Assembly: GCA_036898135.1 (NCBI GenBank)
Contig: CM072523.1
Coordinates: 38,204,451 to 38,268,450, forward strand
Origin: Oncomelania hupensis
Taxonomy: Eukaryota; Mollusca; Gastropoda; Littorinimorpha; Pomatiopsidae
Length of the DNA: 64,000 nt
Direction of reading: 5' to 3'
Shown: positions 13,175 through 22,880 of the stretch, piece by piece
How the letters are laid out: each line of letters starts with the position of its first letter
Numbering within the stretch: the first letter of the stretch is position 1
Translations under genes and position numbers: made by a program
The notes under the pieces: model-generated
Databases searched by the model: none
Seen by the model: only the letters and a program-made list of their open reading frames with translations
What the model was told of the DNA's origin: nothing

Positions 13175-16100
13175 CTAGTGACAGGGTATTACTGGGCGGG
13201 GACGAATTCTGGTGCTGTGGCCCTTAGTTGTGTTGGGTGGGCGACAGCTGCTGTGTCCTCCACGAGATGGCGACTGAGGTAGTCGGCTCCGTGGTTTTCC
13301 TTGCCGGGGATGTACTCGATTTGGAATGAGTATGCCTGAAGGGTGAGTGCCCATCTCATCAGGCGAGAGTTCAAAGACTTGGAGGCTGCCAGGAACGATA
13401 GTGGTTGGTGGTCCACCTGAACTGTGAAGTGGGTCCCATACAGGTAGAGTTGGAATTTCTGTATGGCCCAGACTAGTCCAAGGCATTCTTTCTCCGACGT
13501 GGCGTAGTGGGTCTCGGCGGGTCTCAATTTTCTGCTGGCGTAGGCGACAGGGAATAGCGTCTCCGCATTCTTGGGGTCGCGCTGTAGCAGTACTGCTCCG
13601 AGGCCTAAGTCGCTTGCGTCGGTGCGAAGAACGAATGGCTGAGTCAAATCGGGTAGGTGGAGTACTGGCGCCGATGTCATTCTGTCCTTGAGTGTTTGGA
13701 ATGCTGTCTCGCATTCGGCTGTCCATACAACTTTGTCCGGGGCGATTTTCCGGGTTCCATTTGTCAGTGGTACGGCGATGCTGTTGTAGTTGTGGATGAG
13801 CTTCTTCCGCGATGGCGATGGCTAGCCATGTGTGTGTGCTGGGGGTCGCTGGTCTGTCCGTATACTTCTTGAGGAGATTGATGTGGTGGTATCGGGCTCT
13901 CCCGTTCACCTCTACTTGGTAGACTGTCTTGGATTTCTTGGCAGTCACCCGGTACGGCCCTCTCCAAGCGATGTCCAGCTTGTTGGTTCCACTTGGAAGT
14001 AAGAGTAGCACTTGATCGCCGACTTGCAGTTCTCGGTCCTTCGCGTGGCGGTTGTAGTACTTCGCCTGACGGGCTCTTGCCTTCTTCAGTGCTTCACCAG
14101 CTTTCTTCCACGTTGCTTTGAGGGTTTCCTGCAGGTCTGCGACGTACTTGGTGGCACCTCTTGGTGTGTCGTCTATCTTGGCCTCCGTCCAACTTCTGCG
14201 TAGGGCTTCTAGCGGTCCTGCTAGAGGTCTGCCGAATAGCAAGGTTGACGGGGTGTAGCCTGTGGCTGCATGGGGCGTTTCTCGGTATGCGAACAGTGCC
14301 GCATTCACGTAGGTGTCCCACGCTTCTGGATTGTCGTCTGCGACTTTCCTGAGGATGGTGAGAAGGGTTCCATTCAGCCTTTCTACTTGTCCGTTGCTGG
14401 CTGGGTGGTATGGTGGTGTGCGAATGTGATGAACTTGTATCAACTCGAACACGTCTTGCATCAGGCGGCCGGTGAACTGAGATCCGTTGTCCGTTCTAAT
14501 GCTGTCCGGGAATCCGACTCTGGTAAAGATGGCGATGAGTGCATCTGCAATCTTCTTGGTGTCTATCGCTGGCAACGGGACTGCTTCGCACCACATCGTA
14601 CATGCGTCGACGAGTGTGAGTAGAAATCTGTTCCGCTTCTTGGTCATGGGCAGTGGTCCTACTATGTCTACTGAGACTTGCTGGAATGGCACGCCGACTA
14701 CTACCGATGGTCCTAAGGTAACTGGTACGGTGTGATGTCGCGGGGAATATCGTTGACATTGGTGGCAAGATTTCACGTAGCGCTTGACATCCTGCGTGAT
14801 TCCTGGCCAATAGTAGTGTGCGCTGATTCTCTGCACTGTGGCTCCAATTCCCATGTGTCCGCTGAGTGGCATGCTGTGGCCTAACTCTAGTACTTGGGCT
14901 CGAAGGGTGGCTGGCAGTACTAGTTGGGTGTGATCTCCATCTCCTTGACGATGTAGAACTCCCTCTTCCATGTAGAAGTCTCCCTTGTGCGGGGGTGTGT
15001 GCGCCTTGGGTAGCTTCTGGAAGCACTTCGCTATCGAGGTGTCTTCTTTCTGTGCTGTTTTGATCTCTTCGAGTCCTGGATTCGGAGCGAACTCGGGCTG
15101 GGGTGGTTGGGTTTTAGCTTGGGCCCTGGTTTGCACTGCAGCTATCTCTACAGTTTTAGGGGGCGTGCCTAAGAACACATACCTACATCCTAGCACTAGA
15201 TCATACAGGGGTTTCTGTAAAACAGCTGCTTGGATTCGTCCTGTGACGTACCTACTCTCTACTTCTATCCATGCTATTGGGCAAGTAGTTGTCGGTTTCG
15301 TCAAGTCTGCTCCTTGTAAGTCGACTGTCTTGTCTGTCAAGTCCGCGCGCGATACAAGAGATTCGCTAACTATCGCGTCGTATGATAGACCTGTGTCATA
15401 CAGACAGTTCGCTTCTTTTCCGTTGACCTTGACCGTGTCTGTCACCGATGGGTGATCTCCGATTGTGTGTGGCTTGTTACCGCTGCTTTGAGTTAGAACT
15501 CTGTGCGCTGGCCGGCTTTCGCGCTCTTCCCTACGTTGTGCGGCCAACTTGAAACATTCTGCGGTGGAGTGATTGTTTCTGTTGCAGAACGAACAATACC
15601 GTCTCTGTTCTGCGGGACCTCTTTTCCCGAATTCCGTGTTGGGTCCTTTATTTTGCCCAGGTCTGGGATTATTCGGCTTATTCGCGGTGCGCTCTTCCCG
15701 GTTAGGGCTTCGTTTCTGTGCCTCTTTCCCGTTAGGCTTTAGGTCTCGCCTGAAGCTCTTGGCTTCTCCGTGTGCGGCCACGTACCTATCTGCGACCTTG
15801 ACCAGATCTTCCAGTCTTTCCGCGCCCTGTTCTACTGAGAATGTTCTCAGCTCGGGGGTCATGGTTTCCCGTAGCTGTTCCCATACTAACAGTTCTGTCA
15901 GTCCATCATACGTCTTATCCGTGGCTGACTGGCTAATCCACTTATCCAGCGTTGTGGACAACCGATCCGCGAACTGCGCATAGCTCTCTCCTTTCACTCT
16001 CCGATTGGTGCGGAACTTTTGCCGGTAGCATTCTCCTGTCAGTTCGAATCCCGTTAGGAGTGCCTCTTTTACTTTGTGATAGTCAGTCACTCTGTCAGTC

Positions 16101-16801
16101 GGTAGCTTACTGTAGATGTCATAAGCCTTTCCTCTAAGCCCTTGACTAAGCTTAAAAGACCAATGAGTGGGATCTAGTTTGTACTCTGTTGCTAGACGCT
16201 CAAACCTAGTCAGATAGAGATCTAGACCTTCTTCTCTCTCATTGAATGTTCCCAGTGGAAATGACATTCCTTGTACAGGGTTGGATGCTACCTCTAGCTG
16301 ATCTGAGTGGGAAGGGGTTGAGGAAGAACTTGAAGCTCCTGATCCCAATCTTCTTAGCTCTAACTCATGTTGTCTTTCTTTTTCCTTTTCTTCCCTCTCT
16401 TTTTCTTTTTCTGCCCTTTCTTTCTCTTTTTCTGCCCTCTCATACTCCCATCTCCTAACTTCTGCATCTCTCTCTGCTGCTAATGCTGCCTTCTTCTGTT
16501 CTCCTTCTAATTCTAATTTCTTCTGTTCTCTTGCTGCTTCTAACTCTGCTTTCTTTTGCTCTGCTTCTAATGCTATTTTCTTCTGCTCTGCTTCTAATGC
16601 TAGTTTCTTTTGCTCTGCTTCTAGTTCTGCTTTTCTCTGTTCTGCTTCGAGTTTCTTCTGTTCTCTCTCGGCTGCTCTCTCTGCCTTAGCCTCCTGCTTC
16701 TCTACCTCTGCATTGATATACGCAATTAGGTCTCCCCCTGCTAAGTGTAAAGCTTCCCCTAATTCCTTGAAGCGCAATCTCAAGGCCACTGGGTCCGACA
16801 T
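13175..16801 (-). CDS. Element 1 Gag-protease-integrase polyprotein, 1208 aa
   Basis: One open frame from ATG at 16801 (MSDPVALRLRF) to a stop at 13175. Residues 32-150 are an E/K/R-rich coiled coil with LEAEQKK-type repeats. About 178-348 is a gypsy-type capsid; 403-416 is a CX2CX4HX4C zinc knuckle; the protease DTG starts at 469. A TRAQAK linker is followed directly by integrase: HHCC finger H642, H649, C679, C682, then the D712, D771, E807 triad with D-35-E spacing, and a GPY/F module at about 926-973. From about residue 990 the frame reads out of register through the RT/RNase H remnant, so the last roughly 215 residues are probably not native sequence. No reverse transcriptase lies between protease and integrase. 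Confidence 0.93.
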   Translation of the reverse strand: MSDPVALRLRFKELGEALHLAGGDLIAYINAEVEKQEAKAERAAEREQKKLEAEQRKAELEAEQKKLALEAEQKKIALEAEQKKAELEAAREQKKLELEGEQKKAALAAERDAEVRRWEYERAEKEKERAEKEKEREEKEKERQHELELRRLGSGASSSSSTPSHSDQLEVASNPVQGMSFPLGTFNEREEGLDLYLTRFERLATEYKLDPTHWSFKLSQGLRGKAYDIYSKLPTDRVTDYHKVKEALLTGFELTGECYRQKFRTNRRVKGESYAQFADRLSTTLDKWISQSATDKTYDGLTELLVWEQLRETMTPELRTFSVEQGAERLEDLVKVADRYVAAHGEAKSFRRDLKPNGKEAQKRSPNREERTANKPNNPRPGQNKGPNTEFGKRGPAEQRRYCSFCNRNNHSTAECFKLAAQRREERESRPAHRVLTQSSGNKPHTIGDHPSVTDTVKVNGKEANCLYDTGLSYDAIVSESLVSRADLTDKTVDLQGADLTKPTTTCPIAWIEVESRYVTGRIQAAVLQKPLYDLVLGCRYVFLGTPPKTVEIAAVQTRAQAKTQPPQPEFAPNPGLEEIKTAQKEDTSIAKCFQKLPKAHTPPHKGDFYMEEGVLHRQGDGDHTQLVLPATLRAQVLELGHSMPLSGHMGIGATVQRISAHYYWPGITQDVKRYVKSCHQCQRYSPRHHTVPVTLGPSVVVGVPFQQVSVDIVGPLPMTKKRNRFLLTLVDACTMWCEAVPLPAIDTKKIADALIAIFTRVGFPDSIRTDNGSQFTGRLMQDVFELIQVHHIRTPPYHPASNGQVERLNGTLLTILRKVADDNPEAWDTYVNAALFAYRETPHAATGYTPSTLLFGRPLAGPLEALRRSWTEAKIDDTPRGATKYVADLQETLKATWKKAGEALKKARARQAKYYNRHAKDRELQVGDQVLLLLPSGTNKLDIAWRGPYRVTAKKSKTVYQVEVNGRARYHHINLLKKYTDRPATPSTHTWLAIAIAEEAHPQLQQHRRTTDKWNPENRPGQSCMDSRMRDSIPNTQGQNDIGASTPPTRFDSAIRSSHRRKRLRPRSSTATARPQECGDAIPCRLRQQKIETRRDPLRHVGERMPWTSLGHTEIPTLPVWDPLHSSGGPPTTIVPGSLQVFELSPDEMGTHPSGILIPNRVHPRQGKPRSRLPQSPSRGGHSSCRPPNTTKGHSTRIRPRPVIPCH
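13189..13809 (-). pseudogene. Element 1 RT tail plus RNase H remnant
   Basis: In a different minus frame from the polyprotein. It begins with the extreme end of a gypsy reverse transcriptase (KLIHNYNSIAVPLTNGTRK) and continues into RNase H: LRTDASDLGLGAVL, YASRKL, E in TSEKECLGLVWA, VQVDHQPLSFL, ending near GADYLSRH. The RT fingers, palm and YXDD box are missing. It is downstream of integrase, overlaps the out-of-register tail of the 1208-aa frame, and has no start of its own upstream of a stop near 13825. It was probably fused in frame to integrase and RT before the deletion. Confidence 0.88.
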
Positions 16802-17143
16802 TGTCAAACGTGTCTATGAACAACCTCTGAATCAAGTGGAATACCAAAACACTAGCAATATTGCAAGTCAATAACAACAATGCAAAGACAATCAAATTCG
16901 TAATCAATAATAGAATAAAACAAGAGTCAAATGGCATACAACAGTTTTTTAAGCAAAACCTGCAAAAGAACAATGCAACATACAGACACAAAAATAATTG
17001 AAGCAAAAAAGTTTTTAACTAACGAATAGTGCACCACAACTGATCAGTGTTATACCCTTACACTATTCTAAGTTATTCTACTACTGCTGTTATCTAATTT
17101 TATTGTACTTAGATCCGGTTATACCCAATTCCTATTACACAGA

Positions 17144-17161
17144 TCCTAGCCAGGCTCGCCA
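17144..17161 (-). promoter_or_regulatory. Element 1 primer-binding site
   Basis: On the minus strand, 7 nt after the 5' LTR, TGGCGAGCCTGGCTAGGA could pair with a tRNA 3' end. The first nine bases fit the CCA end of animal tRNA-Arg(ACG) from memory; the rest fits less well, so the tRNA is not assigned. Confidence 0.55.
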
Positions 17162-17168
17162 ATTAAAG

Positions 17169-18237
17169 TGTCACGTGGGGTTTATGGGCTCTGCACAATG
17201 GAATTATGGACCCTCACGTTTATTCGGTGGGAACTGCTAGTAAGTCACCCTATGAATTACTTTAATAAATTTATTTGTTTAGCTCGTTCTGTGTTAAGGT
17301 TGGGGTACAGAAATAGATAGAAAAATGGTAAAAGATTACTGTCACACTAGCTTTCACACGGCTATGAATCATATGTAGTCCAGCCACTTGATAACAGTTA
17401 AAATCACACATTTATTTCTTCTACTCTATACAAGATTCTCTAAGTACTAATCTAACTTAAAATGTCTCAGTTACTGCTAATAGTTCGATCGCTGATAGTC
17501 TATGCAGCTGTTCTATCTTCATCGGGCACTTGCTAGTATATCTCATGTAGATTTGGACTACTGTGGTCCGTTTTACAGTTTCTGAAGAGTTGGACTACTG
17601 TGGTCCTGTTATAATCAGTTTAAGTGCACCTTCGTGTTATGCACTTAACTCATGTGTGGGGTGTTCGAAGTCCTTCTGTGAGGTAGCTTCTGGTACACCT
17701 TTGTCGTTGTGTAGTTGGGTTCCCTTGCCACGCTGTGGGGTCTGACAGGGTGTTTCTTCGGGTAGCTCCTTCCGTCTTGTGCGGGAGAGTCTCCTCGACC
17801 AACTAGTCGTTTCTGTGGAGTGGGGCACACAGGATAGCTCGGGATAGCTCGCCTGCTCGTCTGTTTGACAAGTTCAGGCCCGTTGTGACTTGATAGAATT
17901 CTATGCTTCTAAGTCCTGCTTCCTGGTCTAAGTGTGTAGAGATTTCTCTAGCTATCTAGCTGTTCACACTTCGGTGTATTCCTCCCAACTGACCAAAACT
18001 GTGCGTGGTTTGGACCCAGTCAAACTGGCTCCAACCACTTTGCCTAAGCTCTCCCATTGGTTCCAACGGTCCGATTCAAAACTTAAGTGCTGACGTCACT
18101 GCGCTGTGTGTGTGGCTCAGGCTCGCAGTGTGCTGTAATTTAATTGCTGCTGTGTAATAGACTGACTCTCTACTATTACAAAGACTACACATGCTAAATA
18201 GTCAATGTGCAGAGTTAAAGCTAGTCCTAACGCGACA
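17169..18237 (-). repeat. Element 1 5' LTR
   Basis: 1069 bp, indistinguishable by eye from 11953-13021. It should carry the element promoter; no specific TATA or start site is claimed. Confidence 0.95.
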
Positions 18238-18412
18238 GTGTGGCATGTTTAATAATGGATCTGATCTATGTTATTGAATATTTTTATTTCGGTTTAGACC
18301 ATTTATTTCATAAACGTTTTTTTAATTTTAAAAAAAATCTCAACAGTTACTACTTGTAAGCTAGTGCTTGTGTACATGAATTGCACCGCTAAATCATTAT
18401 CTTTCCTGAGCA
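18238..18412. repeat. R2 repeat copy 2, right part (empty site for R1-B)
   Basis: Begins in the GTGTG target duplication of Element 1 and matches 10308-10480: GCATGTTTAATAATGGATC through the CTTTCCTGAG end. The left few bases are at 11944-11952 on the other side of Element 1. Confidence 0.72.
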
Positions 18413-19031
18413 CAATTTAAATATTTAGCTATATTTGAAAAAACATGAGCAGCTACTACTTGCTAGTTCTCACTGCAGACAGAAAACAGTTTGACTACCA
18501 GCTGTGTCAAGGCTCAACCAGTTCCGATTGCAATAGATATATTTATTAGGAAGAGGAGGAAGTTTGTGGTATTGCAATGTGATCTGTAATCAGTGTGTTT
18601 ATTATAAATTACTGAATTTTTTTTTGGTGATTTTTTTTTGTTTGTTGTTGCACAATAAGATTTGTGTAATTTATAAACTTGTATGGTTCAAAGGAGATTT
18701 TTATATGTGAGCTGTTTTAGGCTATACAGTCCTGGTTCAATGTTTTTTTTTTTTTTTTTATGTGATTACTCGACTTTTGGTTTATTTTACTTTACTTCTA
18801 GGCTAGAAAGTCATGTCAGTCTAAACCTTCATAAAAAGACAAACAAATGCAGCAACTAGCTCAGAATGATGAAACATTCATCTTTCTGATCCTGTTGCTG
18901 TATTTGTTTCATTATCATGAGCCTTGCCTAGGGTTTCTAATTTGCTTTGAAAGAAATTCAGGAGCACACCAAAGTGGATGACGTACATACGTAATCTTTA
19001 GCTTTGAAGTTGGCAAACATGTGTTGGCATT
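18413..19031. other. No gene recognised
   Basis: AT-rich sequence with poly-T runs near 18617-18643 and 18742-18758. No coding or structured feature seen. Confidence 0.6.
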
Positions 19032-19472
19032 TCTTTTATAATAATAATAATGTTCGTCATTTATAAGGCGCCTTAGCCTAAGGATCAAGGCGCTGGCCGA
19101 TACAGGATCTAACTCAAACCGTCCGAGACGCCCACCCGCAGCCTTTGGCGCATGGTCTGACGCCCGGACAACTGAGCACAATCCTGGGCAGCCAGGGATG
19201 GGGGAGAAGGACCAAGTGCATGCTGGGTGTGTTCTTGTTACCGGCACTCACCCGTCTAGGACATGAGCGTCAGGATCTTTAAAGTCCGTTATGATGGAAT
19301 GTATGCGACACACAGACTAGACCTCGGTTTATACTCTCATCCGAAGGAGTAGGAAAACAGGAGTAAAGTGTCTTTCCAAGGGACACAACACAATGGCCCG
19401 GCCAGGGCTCGAACCCGGGACCTTCAGATCCTCAAGCCGAAGCACTACCATTAGACCACAGTGCCTCTTTTA
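19032..19472 (-). mobile_element. tRNA-derived SINE, full length
   Basis: On the minus strand it opens with a tRNA-like head holding an A box (TGGTCTAATGGTAGTGC) and B box (GGTTCGAGCCC). A CCTTGGAAAGACACTTTACTCC-type central domain follows, then a tail with GATCCTGTATCGGCCAGCGCC and a short (ATT)n end. It is flanked by TCTTTTA at 19032-19038 and 19466-19472. The tail matches SINE copies at 28044-28357, 28552-28830 and 39374-40470. Confidence 0.85.
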
Positions 19473-21377
19473 AAGTAATTGATCCTTGTATATAAAACTA
19501 GGACCTCAAACGTGATTTTACATGGAAACAAACAGTTTGTGATGGCGGAAAATGCTTTTTCTAGCATGATTTTACACAACTAAGATTTGGACATTAAAAA
19601 CATGATTTTCATGTAGCTAATAGTATAGTATAGGACTTGGTAAAAGCTCACTACTAATTGTCACTGCGGATGACCAGTGGTAAGGTGGCATGACTGTAAA
19701 TCTGAAAATCCTGGTGCAGATGTGTCCTTGTTATACTGATTGGTTCCTGAAGGCCAGCGACAGTTCAGGAAGCTTTTGCCTGATTACTATAAATTGGCCA
19801 GGCTAGGAGGATGCATGTATACTATAGCCATACTGCACGACCATCAATGATCTATATTCACAGTACTTAGCCTTGTTGAATAGTGTATTGGTACTCACCC
19901 GTATTTTAATGTATTCGTACTCAGCTCTATTGATTAATGTTACTTTTGTACTCGCCATATTCGATGATATAGCCATACTCGGCTATATTTAATAATGTAT
20001 TCGTTCTCAGCTGTATTGATCAATGTTATATTTGGACTCGGCCATATTCAATGACATAGCCATGCTCAGCCATATTGTGTGTCGGAGATCTACCAGGCTA
20101 CTGAGTTTACTTGCTAGGACCGTGCCTACACCAACAGGTTCCTATAACAGGAGTGTTATAAATAACAGGCTTACACTGTGTGGGAGACGTACTGTTTATT
20201 AAACCAGGGGAGTCTTTTTATAAGGGACAGTCCAAGGTGACAAAGCAGAAAAGATAAGACTTTTTATGTTATAGGTGAATTATTAAATAGTGATAAGGTC
20301 TGCATTTTAGCCTGAGAGTACAGTTTTGTAGTGTGCGGTGATGCGTGAATTTTAAGATTTTTTTTTTAATGTGTGTTTTTTTTAATCGGTAAATTGCAGT
20401 GTAGGAACAAACAGTTTTATGTGAATTAGTCAGTGCTGTGCATGGATTTACATTTTGCTGTACTGTTGTATTTTCTATGTACAGCCATAGCACCACATTT
20501 CACAAGTCTTGAGGTTGGGTTACAGTAATATTTTATTATTATATTATAAAATTCTGTGTCAGTGACAGTAGTTTAATACCCCACCTGTGAGGCCTGTGGG
20601 AATTTTGTGAGCGGGTGTGCATTATTTTGCTTATGTTAGGTAGCCTAGAGCCAGTGGAGTATGGGTCGTTCAAAGGACAAAAGCATTGAAGGTTTGAATT
20701 CGTCATTTGTACTCTTTTGTATTAAGTATTACTGCTTTATCGGCTTACCTTAAATAAAAAAAATTAAGGTGTGCCAGCATGGTATGTACCTGAGTTCAGG
20801 TCTGTCAGCTGGCTGAGTGGTTCTCTTAATAATCTCTTGCCAAAGGTTTATAATGAAGTAGTACATGTTTCAGAATCTGAATTTCGTGGACCTGGTTTGA
20901 TTTGATTGGGATCTTAATACGCCTCTAATCCATTCATGCTCGTTGGGGAAATGTTTGCATGCTGCTATTTCGTCATTATTAATTTCTTAATTTTTCAGAA
21001 TTTGTTTGATCTGGTCATGTGTTCATGAATGGATTTTGTAACATCTGTCTTTGGTTTAAATAATATCTGCTTTAAAATATTTGAAATATATAATTAATAT
21101 AATCTTGGGTTCTGGTTTTATAGAATGGTTGGAATTTGTCACTAATTTAACTGGTATCTTCAGAATAACTGTTTTTGTCACCCCCCAAAAAATGGCTCAA
21201 TGTAGGTCCTGAATTGAGTGAATGTAAAGCCACCATAGTGCATAACCCACCTAGCAGAGGTGAGAGGGAGTGGGGGGGGGGGGAGGGGGAGATAATAGAC
21301 CTTTTGCCTGAGGTCCTTTGTACTTGTGTGTATGCTGCTGTGTTAGAAAATGAAGCAAAAAGGATAGTTTGTTCATG
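19473..21377. repeat. Non-coding stretch with an 85-bp tandem repeat
   Basis: At about 19890-20078 roughly two units of 85 bp recur, built of 28-bp subunits around TACTCGGCCATATT and GATATAGCCATAC. The remainder holds no recognisable gene. Confidence 0.5.
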
Positions 21378-21545
21378 AATGTCAGGGTGGCTGGTAGCAC
21401 TGTTCAGGGGGTGGTAGTTTGCTATGCAGAATGTCGCAGGTTCCAACCCCGCATGGGTCGAACTTACGTGACCTAAGTACCAGATTTTGAAGGACACCGA
21501 GGATTTTCTCCAAGTACTCTGTTTCCCCACTCCCTTCAATTATGG
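21378..21545 (+). mobile_element. Possible tRNA-derived SINE fragment
   Basis: GGTGGCTGGTAGCACTG followed about 55 nt later by GCAGGTTCCAACCCC resembles A and B boxes, then GGATTTTCTCCAAGTACTCTG and C-rich sequence. It is a different family from the SINE at 19032. Confidence 0.4.
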
Positions 21546-21673
21546 ATGTAGTCAATCTAAATTTAGGAAATAAACATTGGTTTCTCTTTCGTCCTTCTTC
21601 TGTTTAGTTATAGCTGTCTCTTCAGATCGCTTTGCTTTGAATTCAACTGAAGGAAAAGTGCTTTACAGCATCC

Positions 21674-21720
<47 letters not shown>

Positions 21721-21765
21721 CATCATTATCATCATTATTATGTTCAATGGATGTTTAAAAATGAT
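21546..21765. repeat. (TTA)n microsatellite region
   Basis: (TTA)n at about 21676-21720 passes into (ATC)n. It lies just 5' of R1-C. Confidence 0.85.
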
Positions 21766-22334
21766 TGTCGGGGGTTTCAGTATAAATAGTATCCCCACTT
21801 TCTGGAAATTTAGTGCTTTAAATTCCCATTGTTGCTGTCTTTCTCATTTGTTCTTTCTCATTCCTGCTCTGTTCTATCAATCTGCTATACTATCTTCTTC
21901 TTCGCTAGACCAGTCACCTACCTTTTTTCTTGAAAACTCCTCCGGGACAAGACTCCTTATTTGTGTGTTAGGTCTGTTGGATCAGCTTGGGAATATTGGA
22001 CGCTTTCTGCCAGGTGATCACTAGGGCTTCCTATGATCATGATATTATTTAGCAACGTAGGCATTTTATATGTATGTGTTTTGTTGATAATTTATAATGA
22101 TGTTTGTATTCTATTTTGTTTTTGTAAACGAGGGTTCGATAAATTAGAGTATAGCCTCAGCGTCCCCTGCGTGGGATGTCTTTATTGTAAAGTGACTGGC
22201 TGGTGGAGTGATTTCAGTTTTACCACTAGGGTTGTTTCAGCAGATCTTTTATGCGGATCAGGGGTTGTCTGGTCCTGATTTGGCTCGGAAGAGTCCACTG
22301 GACCTAAAGCAATAATCATGTAATGTAATGTAAT
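21766..22334 (+). mobile_element. R1 element copy C
   Basis: Lacks the first bases of the family, starting at GTCGGGGGTTTCAG, then TATAAATAG and the full body, with the type I tail ATCATGTAATGTAATGTAAT. No clear target duplication was found. Confidence 0.8.
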
Positions 22335-22725
22335 CTTGAAGCAAGTTTCATTATACTACAGTGTCAGAAATGTAACTGCTGCCTGTTTGTTTGAAATCCC
22401 ATGAGCACTAGCCCAGAAACATGCCTACTACTGTCCATCCCTCAATGCAAAATCTGTTCTGACTGTGCCTTACACATTACATGTGTTTCAGAGATGGTGG
22501 GTCTGAAAGAGGGAAATTAATGTCTGTTCCAGAATTTCTGTTACTACATTCTGCATGTGCTGTGCTTCAGTACTGCTTCTTGCAGTATTATTGTATGTTA
22601 ATTATGTTATCCCTAATAAACAAGTTGCAGTGTTCTATATCAATTAGGTTGTCTCTAAGCTGCACATGCATGCGTTTTAGAGAGGTAGTTGGTTTGACAG
22701 AGTTTTGTAATTGTTTTTGTTGCAG
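22335..22725 (+). other. Upstream of first coding exon; acceptor at 22725
   Basis: Ends in a pyrimidine-rich TTGTTTTTGTTGCAG acceptor, which implies at least one non-coding 5' exon further upstream. That exon and its promoter were not identified. Confidence 0.6.
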
Positions 22726-22880
22726 AGGGGGAGAGGGACAGCCTGACTATGAAAGGTAAAATGACGGTGTCACACAGCAATTTCCAGTACTACAGGCGCA
22801 ACTACTGCCTGGTCTGTATGACAGGCCTGTTGGGCTGCCGATGGCACCGCTACCAGCAGTCCACACGGGAAAACAGAAAG
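22726..22880 (+). CDS. GDPD gene coding exon 1 (with 23 nt of 5' UTR)
   Basis: Acceptor AG at 22724-22725, donor GTTAGT at 22881. Coding from 22749, residues 1-44, ending in phase 0. It carries the cytoplasmic N terminus with FQYYRRNYC and TGLLGCRWHRY, strongly like the vertebrate family start. Confidence 0.92.

Larger units (their letters stand above)
11953..18237 (-). mobile_element. LTR retrotransposon Element 1 (Ty3/gypsy-type, integrase before RNase H)
   Basis: A 6285-bp insertion bounded by two 1069-bp LTRs that begin TGTC and end CA on both strands, with the 5-bp target duplication GTGTG at 11948-11952 and 18238-18242. Its coding strand is minus, opposite to the GDPD gene. Order from its 5' end: LTR, primer-binding site, Gag, protease, integrase, a short remnant of reverse transcriptase, RNase H, polypurine tract, LTR. 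Nearly all of reverse transcriptase is absent. I see no difference between the LTRs, so insertion is recent. It interrupts a copy of the R2 repeat. Confidence 0.95.

Noticed and set aside
13657..16689. Numerous plus-strand frames opposite Element 1 Gag-Pol
   Set aside because: Antisense shadows of the minus-strand polyprotein; high GC coding sequence on one strand opens frames on the other.
22481..22759. Plus frame overlapping GDPD exon 1
   Set aside because: It runs through the splice acceptor in a different frame from the conserved GDPD reading.
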